Source: Marivita sp041725935 (lineage in GTDB: Bacteria; Pseudomonadota; Alphaproteobacteria; Rhodobacterales; Rhodobacteraceae). From it: a stretch of DNA of 64,000 nt. The DNA lies in NCBI GenBank assembly GCA_041725935.1, contig JBGRQD010000010.1, forward strand, positions 62,001-126,000, in the 5' to 3' direction. Below are positions 33,129-39,676 of this stretch, one piece after another. Position 1 is the stretch's first letter; every line of letters starts with the position of its first letter. The translations under genes were made by a program, and so were the position numbers. The notes under the pieces are model-generated. The model was given only the letters and a program-made list of their open reading frames with translations. It was not told the DNA's origin and made no database searches.

Positions 33129-33851
33129 ATGGTCAACAAGTTTGCGTATCAGGGCGATGATATCGCTGCCGATATCGTCGAAAAGTACAAGTACAAGGGC
33201 AAGTTCCTCAAGCTGTTTGCCGAAAACACGGGGCCCAGCGTTCAGAAATGGCACCACTACATTCCGCTTTATGATCGCTACATGGGGCTGTACCGAAAAC
33301 CTACCGTGCGGTTTCTTGAAATCGGTGTCGAACGTGGCGGATCACAACAAATGTGGCGCAAGTATTTCGGCCCCAAAGCAACGATCATGGGGATCGACAT
33401 CAATCCCGACTGCGCCGAATTCGACGGCTTAAGCGGCATGGTGCGCATCGGATCGCAGAATGACCCGGAATTCCTGCGCGCCGTTGTGGCGGAAATGGGC
33501 GGCGTAGATATCGTCCTCGATGACGGCAGCCACCGAATGGAACATGTGCAAACGACCTTTCAGACCGTATTCCCCCTTCTGTCAGAACCCGGGCTTTACA
33601 TGATCGAGGATTTGCACACCGCCTATCTTCGGCGATACGGCGGCGGGATTGATGCCGACGGAAATTTCTTTCGCACCGTCGACCGTCTGATTGATGACAT
33701 GCACCGTTGGTATCACGGCGGAAAGCAGAAGGTTCCGGGAGCCGAAGGCAAGGCGACCGGCATTCACATCCACGACTCTTTGGTCGCCATTGAAAAATCC
33801 GAGTCGTTCCAGCCGACACATTCCCGTGTCGGACGCGAAGAGGACATGTAG
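33129..33851 (+). CDS. Class I SAM-dependent methyltransferase (CmcI/cephalosporin hydroxylase-like)
   Basis: 240 residues from ATG 33129 (MVNKFAYQGDDIAADIVEKY). Rossmann SAM site RFLEIGVERGGSQQMWRKYF, acidic motif IMGIDINPDC, DIVLDDGSHRMEHVQTTFQTVFPLL, and YMIEDLHTAYL, which place it with the CmcI-like methyltransferases often found in polysaccharide and sulfated-glycan loci. It starts 81 bp after the mdh terminator. The stop lies 1 nt from the stop of the convergent GT61 gene. Substrate unknown. Confidence 0.75.
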   Translation: MVNKFAYQGDDIAADIVEKYKYKGKFLKLFAENTGPSVQKWHHYIPLYDRYMGLYRKPTVRFLEIGVERGGSQQMWRKYFGPKATIMGIDINPDCAEFDGLSGMVRIGSQNDPEFLRAVVAEMGGVDIVLDDGSHRMEHVQTTFQTVFPLLSEPGLYMIEDLHTAYLRRYGGGIDADGNFFRTVDRLIDDMHRWYHGGKQKVPGAEGKATGIHIHDSLVAIEKSESFQPTHSRVGREEDM

Positions 33852-33852
33852 T

Positions 33853-35037
33853 TCAGGCGGCCCGACGCGCGCGCCTTTGCCGCCTCAAGACCCTGAGAAA
33901 CGCAGCCCGCTCCTCGTCAGATAGGAAAACCGCATCAGCAGGCCGACCTTCATGCAGTGACATCATTTCCTCATCTCGCGTCGGAACGCGCCATGATGAC
34001 GAATTGTCCAAGGCACCCGCAGCGATCAGATCGTCACGCAGCTTCAGAAAGTCGAGCGAAACCAGCGACAGATTGTCAGCCCGCTGTTTGGGCCAATACA
34101 CATCCCGAATTGCGTCGACATAAGTCACACGCGCGGGTGTGAAACTGCTGATCTGGTTGGCAATGAGGTCTGGCACCTCTTTTCGACGCTGAACGACCAC
34201 CAAAGTTGCAGTGTCGCGCATGGAAAACGGCACGATATGAAGCGCCGATCCTTCGGAAGCCACGATGATCTCGGCTTCGGCATAGAGTTTGAACTGATCC
34301 GCCAAATCCAGCGTTTCCGGGGCAATTATCTCGAAACCTGCATTTTCGAGGTTCTTCTCGAGCAGGTCTTCGTTAAGGCACCGGCCGACACAGGGTGATA
34401 ACCGGCTTCGCGTGATATAAAGCTTGCGCCGCGCCGTCGTATCATGCGGCGGGATCGTGCGCTGCCTGACCCATTTGGCATATTCGGGCGTTGCAGTGCC
34501 GTGTGATGCTTCGCTGAACAGGTCAGGCGCGGTGATCAGACGTTCCACATGCGTAGGATTTTGCAGGATCTTGTAGCAATTGCGAATGCCCATTTGGTCA
34601 AGAAGCCGCGTCAGAAAACGATGCTGGTCTTCATTGTACAACATGGACACGAACAGAAGTTGCACCTCTTCTGGCACATGCTCCGTCGCCCAAAGCCGCC
34701 CAAGACCACGGGTTATGACATGACCGAACTGACTGGATGCGATACCGCAAAACAACCATTTGCCCGTAAGGGTCTCTGCGCCTGCCAACGCGGCATCCCG
34801 AACTTCTCGTGTCGGCAGGCTTGCACGCAGCATCGTTTTCATTTCGGCATGGGGCAAAGCATCCCCCTGCGCATCGAACACGCCAGCATGGAAATCAGTT
34901 CCACTGCGTATGCCACGTCGAAAAGGCACGACAAAGGCGGTGTCATGCGCCTCAATCCGATCAACGGGCAACCCGCACAACTCATCATGCGAACGGGTCT
35001 CTGGAACGGCGTCAAAACCGCGGGTGAGGGTATTCAT
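33853..35037 (-). CDS. GT61 family glycosyltransferase
   Basis: 394 residues from ATG 35037 (MNTLTRGFDAVPE). The DUF563/GT61 signatures are ASSQFGHVITRGLGRLWA, RRKLYITRSRL and YAEAEIIVASEGSALHIVPF. GT61 enzymes add xylose or related sugars in eukaryotes; bacterial members occur in capsule and exopolysaccharide loci. The Shine-Dalgarno is weak. Likely co-transcribed with the asparagine-synthetase-like gene 138 bp upstream on the same strand. The C terminus is Arg-rich (LRRQRRARRAA). Confidence 0.8.
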   Translation of the reverse strand: MNTLTRGFDAVPETRSHDELCGLPVDRIEAHDTAFVVPFRRGIRSGTDFHAGVFDAQGDALPHAEMKTMLRASLPTREVRDAALAGAETLTGKWLFCGIASSQFGHVITRGLGRLWATEHVPEEVQLLFVSMLYNEDQHRFLTRLLDQMGIRNCYKILQNPTHVERLITAPDLFSEASHGTATPEYAKWVRQRTIPPHDTTARRKLYITRSRLSPCVGRCLNEDLLEKNLENAGFEIIAPETLDLADQFKLYAEAEIIVASEGSALHIVPFSMRDTATLVVVQRRKEVPDLIANQISSFTPARVTYVDAIRDVYWPKQRADNLSLVSLDFLKLRDDLIAAGALDNSSSWRVPTRDEEMMSLHEGRPADAVFLSDEERAAFLRVLRRQRRARRAA

Positions 35038-35175
35038 TTTGTGTGTTCTGCTCTTGGACGACCGCTTTTCGCGCTTTGGTACCACCGTAATGCGCGGGCA
35101 GTTTCACCGTCAACGCGTCACCGGATCGAAAGGATCAGGTGTGGCCGGCCTGCAAGATGAAAACCCATCGCTCTA

Positions 35176-36699
35176 TCAGAGCCACCCCATGGACTGAAAT
35201 ATGTCCTGACCGTCCGGCGGATGATTCAGGTCTCGCAGCAAGGCTTTGCTTGCATAAGGGACGTTCTTAATCTCCGGCGAAAATTTCCGCATGATATGCC
35301 GCTGCGGTCGGCCATTTTTCCTGAACAGATGCGGCAGCTTGGCCGTGCTTCGCAGAAGCATGCGATCATTGAATGGGTTCATCATGAAATGATTTGCCAT
35401 CGTATGATACGTCATGTTCCCGGTCGACGGCAGCCAAAGTTCGAAATGCCCAAAATCAACAGCAGCTTGTTTTGCAGGCTCCGGCAGCGCGTCGTACCAT
35501 TCACAATATTTCGGCAATTTCTCTTCGAAGAAATCGTCGTCCAGTTTTCTCGGATGCGGCAATGCCCGCAGGCCTTTTTCCGGCGTGAATTCACCCCAGG
35601 TCGGTTTCCATTTGTTCAAACGGGTCATCTCGATCAATCCACCCCGTAGCAGCAAATCGGCTTTCGGCGGAGACTCGTGCACGACTAGTTTTCTTGCGTG
35701 ATAGGAGTTCTGAAAACTGGACCGAAGATCAACCATCTCCGTAAGTTCCCGAAACCGTTCCTCGGAAAAGTTATCCAGGACACGCTGGGCTTTGGCGGAC
35801 ACGATCTGAAGCGGCAGATTCAACCGCTGCGCCAGATTGATGGCAACGATACAATCCAGCTTCGTCATGAAATTGTCGGTATGCACAAAATACCGGCTGC
35901 CAAAATCGAGCGCTTTGCCATAGGCCGCAGCTGCCAAAAGAATACGGCTGTCCCCACCACCTGAGATCGGAAACGCGCATATCCGCATGCTCATCAGTGT
36001 ATTCAGATGACGGCTCAACCGTTCCATGATGCTGTCCAGTTCTTCAGCCGGTGCATCGGAAGGTTCGAAGTCGATTGTATCTTTTGGCCAATGGCGGCTG
36101 CACGCAAATGACGCCAGATCGAGGTAATGGTTCGTCGGCATGCGCCGCACACTGGCATCAACCGTTTCACCGAAAAAATAGTACTTACCAATACTCGCTT
36201 TGAACGCATCGTAAGGCAGGCTTGGATTGTCGTTCACTGGGCGATCCAGCACCAGCGAAAGGCTCGCTCCAACTCGGCCATTATCCGGATTGAAAAACGC
36301 GACCAAACTGCAACTTGGATCGACGTAGAAGCGCTGGCACCCATGCGCATCGATCACCGCCACAAATCGACCTGACAACGACTCGACAAAGCTTTCGATG
36401 TCATCGATTGTCAGAGCGTCTGTCTCGTAGCGCCCCTCCAGAAGATCACTGTCAGCCGTGAGCGCGATCCCGAGGACATATCCAATCGACTGGCCGGACT
36501 GTCGGGAAATTAACTCTGTCGCCTCCAGTTCCCGACAAAAGGCAAGGTGGCCGCCCGCACATGCAACCGAGCTCCAGCCTTCAGGAACCCTGACCGCATC
36601 GGGTGAAAAAAGGAACTGTCGCCGAAATGTCTCGGCGTAATCAATGTTCCGCTCCGCGCATTGTTGCGCCCCAAGCGTAGAGAGGGGTGATGTCGCCAT
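35176..36699 (-). CDS. Asparagine-synthetase-like PP-loop protein lacking the glutaminase nucleophile
   Basis: 507 residues. The ATP-pyrophosphatase motif SGGGDS is at about 246-251, followed by ILLAAAAYGKALDFGSRYFVHTD, as in the synthetase half of AsnB. The N-terminal half keeps AsnB-like strands (LSGRFVAVIDAHGCQRFYVDPSC, YYFFGETVDASVRRMPTN), but there is no Cys at residue 2 (the start is MATSPL), so glutamine hydrolysis is not expected. It probably forms an amide or similar bond on a glycan or peptide. Adjacent to GT61 and opposite a methyltransferase. Start beyond ATG 36699 was not considered. Confidence 0.75.
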   Translation of the reverse strand: MATSPLSTLGAQQCAERNIDYAETFRRQFLFSPDAVRVPEGWSSVACAGGHLAFCRELEATELISRQSGQSIGYVLGIALTADSDLLEGRYETDALTIDDIESFVESLSGRFVAVIDAHGCQRFYVDPSCSLVAFFNPDNGRVGASLSLVLDRPVNDNPSLPYDAFKASIGKYYFFGETVDASVRRMPTNHYLDLASFACSRHWPKDTIDFEPSDAPAEELDSIMERLSRHLNTLMSMRICAFPISGGGDSRILLAAAAYGKALDFGSRYFVHTDNFMTKLDCIVAINLAQRLNLPLQIVSAKAQRVLDNFSEERFRELTEMVDLRSSFQNSYHARKLVVHESPPKADLLLRGGLIEMTRLNKWKPTWGEFTPEKGLRALPHPRKLDDDFFEEKLPKYCEWYDALPEPAKQAAVDFGHFELWLPSTGNMTYHTMANHFMMNPFNDRMLLRSTAKLPHLFRKNGRPQRHIMRKFSPEIKNVPYASKALLRDLNHPPDGQDIFQSMGWL

Positions 36700-36863
36700 G
36701 AAATGATGCCCGCCTCGTGTTTTCGCTCAGTTATCGCCATATCGACAAAGCGATCAAGGATGGAACGGCCTGACGGATCCTGCACGGGGCGATTTCGACA
36801 AATTTCCAACGAATCAAAGAAACGATGATGTTTTAAACAGTCACGCGACAACGGGCAGAAATT

Positions 36864-36896
36864 TTGTGATCACACGATTTTTGGCTGTGATCACAA
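36864..36896. promoter_or_regulatory. Tandem palindromic operator upstream of sucC
   Basis: TTGTGATCAC-N13-GTGATCACAA, the same arms and spacing as before sdhC, ending 111 bp before the sucC ATG. The spacer bases differ between the two loci (ACGATTTTTGGCT here), so conservation is limited to the palindromes, as expected of protein sites. The rest of the 308-bp gene-free stretch 36700-37007 holds the hairpin described next and nothing else that I can support. Confidence 0.75.
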
Positions 36897-36903
36897 ATGT
36901 CGG

Positions 36904-36937
36904 TTTTTTGCCGATTTGCCCGGCCTGCGGCAAAAAA
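36904..36937. promoter_or_regulatory. Inverted repeat in the sucC leader
   Basis: TTTTTTGCCG, a 14-nt spacer, CGGCAAAAAA: 10-bp perfect arms between the operator and sucC, 70 bp before the ATG. It could be another protein site or, if transcribed, a leader hairpin; there is no T-run placed as in a terminator for the plus strand. A related GCGCCAAAAAA occurs at a similar place before sdhC. Confidence 0.5.
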
Positions 36938-37007
36938 GACGTTAAATGTTTCCTCATCTGTCTCTTATATCGGCCGAAATCGCAGCAATAAACGGGACAG
37001 TTGACCG

Positions 37008-38201
37008 ATGAACATCCACGAGTATCAGGCGAAAGCCCTGCTACGCAGCTACGGCGCCCCGGTGTCGGATGGCCGCGTGGTCCTTAAGGCCGAAGAGGCC
37101 AAGACCAAGGCAGGCGAGATGGACGGCCCGCTCTGGGTGGTCAAGGCCCAGATCCACGCAGGTGGCCGCGGCAAGGGCAAGTTCAAGGAAGACAGCGCTG
37201 GCGAAGCCGGTGGTGTGCGCCTGACCAAATCGGTTGAAGAAGCCGCTGAAGAAGCCAAGAAGATGCTGGGCCGCACCCTTGTGACCAAGCAGACAGGCGA
37301 CGCCGGCAAGCAGGTCAACCGCATCTATATCGAAGACGGATCGGGCATCCAGACCGAGATGTATCTCGCCCTGCTGGTCGACCGCCAAACCTCCCGCGTG
37401 TCCTTCGTGGCCTCCACCGAAGGCGGCATGGACATCGAGGAAGTTGCCGAAAGCACGCCCGAGAAAATTCTCAGCTTCTCGGTCGATCCCGCCACCGGCT
37501 ACCAGCCGTTCCACGGTCGTCGCATCGCCTTCAACCTTGGTCTCGAAGGCAAGCAGCTCAAGCAGTGCGTCCAGCTGATGGGCATTCTCTACAAGCTCTT
37601 CGTCGAAAAAGACATGGAGATGCTGGAAATCAACCCGCTTATCGTCACCGATGAAGGCGATCTCAAATGCCTCGACGCCAAGATGGGCTTTGACGGCAAC
37701 GCGATCTACCGTCACCCGGATATCGCCGAACTGCGCGACACCACCGAAGAAGATCCCAAAGAACTCGAGGCGTCCAAGTACGACCTCAACTATATCGCTC
37801 TGGACGGTGAAATCGGTTGCATGGTGAACGGCGCGGGCCTTGCCATGGCGACGATGGACATCATCAAGCTCTACGGGGCCGAGCCTGCCAACTTCCTGGA
37901 TGTGGGCGGCGGTGCGACCAAGGAAAAGGTCACCGAGGCGTTCAAGATCATCACCTCTGACCCGCAGGTCAAAGGCATTCTCGTCAACATCTTCGGCGGC
38001 ATCATGCGCTGCGATGTGATCGCGGAAGGCGTGATCGCCGCGGTCAAAGAGGTCGGCCTCAAGGTGCCGCTGGTTGTGCGTCTCGAAGGCACGAACGTCG
38101 AAAAGGGCAAGGAGATCATCCAGAACTCCGGCCTCGACGTGATCGCCGCCGACGACCTCAAGGACGGCGCCCAGAAAATCGTAAAAGCAGTAAAGGGCTA
38201 A
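37008..38201 (+). CDS. sucC: Succinate-CoA ligase (ADP-forming) beta subunit
   Basis: 397 residues. ATP-grasp N-terminal domain (MNIHEYQAKALLRSYGAPVSDG, WVVKAQIHAGGRGKGKF) and C-terminal ligase domain (NGAGLAMATMDIIKLYGAEPANFLDVGGGA, VNIFGGIMRCDVIAEG). Forms the tetramer with SucD and performs substrate-level phosphorylation in the TCA cycle. First gene of the suc operon, with sucD 4 bp downstream. Confidence 0.98.
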   Translation: MNIHEYQAKALLRSYGAPVSDGRVVLKAEEAKTKAGEMDGPLWVVKAQIHAGGRGKGKFKEDSAGEAGGVRLTKSVEEAAEEAKKMLGRTLVTKQTGDAGKQVNRIYIEDGSGIQTEMYLALLVDRQTSRVSFVASTEGGMDIEEVAESTPEKILSFSVDPATGYQPFHGRRIAFNLGLEGKQLKQCVQLMGILYKLFVEKDMEMLEINPLIVTDEGDLKCLDAKMGFDGNAIYRHPDIAELRDTTEEDPKELEASKYDLNYIALDGEIGCMVNGAGLAMATMDIIKLYGAEPANFLDVGGGATKEKVTEAFKIITSDPQVKGILVNIFGGIMRCDVIAEGVIAAVKEVGLKVPLVVRLEGTNVEKGKEIIQNSGLDVIAADDLKDGAQKIVKAVKG

Positions 38202-38205
38202 GCAG

Positions 38206-39090
38206 ATGGCCGTACTTATCGACGAAAACACCAAAGTCATCTGCCAGGGCCTGACCGGCTCGCAGGGGACGTTCCACACCGAACAGGCCATCGCCTACGG
38301 CACCAAGATGGTCGGCGGCGTGACACCGGGCAAAGGCGGGATGACCCATCTTGACCTGCCGGTCTTCAACTCGGTCCACGAGGCCAAGCATGTCACCGAC
38401 GCGAACGCGACCGTGATCTACGTGCCGCCGCCCTTCGCCGCCGACTCGATCCTCGAGGCGATCGACGCCGAGATGGAAGTGATCGTCTGCATCACCGAAG
38501 GCATCCCGGTCATGGACATGATGCGCGTCAAGCGCGCGCTGGAGACCTCCAAGTCGCGTCTGATCGGCCCGAACTGCCCCGGTGTCATCACGCCCGATGC
38601 CTGCAAGATCGGCATCATGCCCGGCCACATCCACCGTCGCGGCAGCGTCGGCGTCGTGTCCCGTTCGGGCACGCTCACCTACGAGGCGGTCAAGCAGACC
38701 ACCGATGTGGGTCTGGGCCAGTCCACCTGCGTCGGCATCGGCGGCGACCCCATCAAGGGGACCGAACATATCGACGTGCTGGAGTGGTTCCTCGCTGACG
38801 ATGAGACCGAGAGCATCATCATGATCGGTGAGATCGGTGGCTCTGCCGAGGAAGAAGCAGCGCAGTTCCTCGCCGACGAAAAGAAGCGCGGTCGCTGGAA
38901 GCCCACCGCCGGTTTCATCGCAGGCCGCACCGCCCCTCCGGGCCGCCGCATGGGCCATGCCGGTGCGATCGTCGCGGGCGGCAAAGGTGGTGCCGACGAC
39001 AAGATCGAAGCGATGAAAGCCGCAGGAATTGTCGTTGCGGAAAGCCCCGCACAGCTTGGCGAAGCAGTGCTTGCCGCGATCAAGGGCTGA
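38206..39090 (+). CDS. sucD: Succinate-CoA ligase (ADP-forming) alpha subunit
   Basis: 294 residues. CoA-binding Rossmann domain (ICQGLTGSQGTFHTEQAIAYG, VGGVTPGKGG) and the phosphohistidine loop RRMGHAGAIVAGGKGGADDK, with the Glu relay in GEIGGSAEEEA. Immediately follows sucC. Downstream is a nested palindromic repeat and then DUF805. Confidence 0.98.
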   Translation: MAVLIDENTKVICQGLTGSQGTFHTEQAIAYGTKMVGGVTPGKGGMTHLDLPVFNSVHEAKHVTDANATVIYVPPPFAADSILEAIDAEMEVIVCITEGIPVMDMMRVKRALETSKSRLIGPNCPGVITPDACKIGIMPGHIHRRGSVGVVSRSGTLTYEAVKQTTDVGLGQSTCVGIGGDPIKGTEHIDVLEWFLADDETESIIMIGEIGGSAEEEAAQFLADEKKRGRWKPTAGFIAGRTAPPGRRMGHAGAIVAGGKGGADDKIEAMKAAGIVVAESPAQLGEAVLAAIKG

Positions 39091-39095
39091 CACGG

Positions 39096-39151
39096 GTGCC
39101 GGGCTGAAGCCCCGGCCTTCGAAAATAGGGTAGGCCGGGCATATGCCCGGC
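39096..39151. repeat. REP/BIME-like palindromic repeat between sucD and DUF805
   Basis: Contains GCCGGGC-TGAA-GCCCCGGC and GCCGGGC-ATAT-GCCCGGC in tandem; the two halves also pair with each other (GCCCCGGCCT with AGGCCGGGC). It shares its core with the element at 44178-44234, so the window holds two copies of one repeat family, both within the suc operon. Confidence 0.8.
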
Positions 39152-39178
39152 TTGCCTCACTCCACTGGGAGACCAGAG

Positions 39179-39643
39179 ATGACGATGAACTTCCCGACTG
39201 CCATCCGCACCTGCCTTGTCGAAAAATACGCCAGCTTTCAGGGCCGCGCGTCGCGCTCTGAGTATTGGTGGTTCTTTCTGGCCTTCCTGATCGGCGCCGT
39301 CATCACCCAGTTGATCTGGTGGGTGCTCTACCTCGTCTACGCCCTTGCCCTGCTCAGCCCGATGCTGGGTGCAGGTTATCGGCGCTTGCAGGACACGGGC
39401 CGACCCGGCTGGTACATCGTCATTCCCTTCGGCCTTGGCCTTCTGACCACGCTTTTCGCCCCCGACATGCCCGACCCCGACGCGATGGCGGCCGGGCAGA
39501 TTCCGGATATGGGCAACATGGCGCTTTTCTCGGCGCTTGGCTTTGTCCAGCTGATCGTCAGCCTCGTGTTCCTGTGGTGGCTGACGCGCCCGTCGCAGCC
39601 TGAAACCAATGCCTACGGGCCTCCGCCCGTGCAACATTCCTGA
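39179..39643 (+). CDS. DUF805 family membrane protein
   Basis: 154 residues from ATG 39179 (MTMNFPTAIRTCLVEKYASFQGRASRSEYWWFFLAFL). The FxGRASRxEYWWF start and GAGYRRLQDTGRPGWY loop are typical of DUF805, with three to four membrane segments. Function unknown. It is an insertion in the standard sucD-sucA order and follows the palindromic repeat, so transcription through it reaches sucA 33 bp further on. Confidence 0.88.
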   Translation: MTMNFPTAIRTCLVEKYASFQGRASRSEYWWFFLAFLIGAVITQLIWWVLYLVYALALLSPMLGAGYRRLQDTGRPGWYIVIPFGLGLLTTLFAPDMPDPDAMAAGQIPDMGNMALFSALGFVQLIVSLVFLWWLTRPSQPETNAYGPPPVQHS

Positions 39644-39676
39644 TCCAGCCCGCCCCCAGAACCTCAAGGTACCGTC

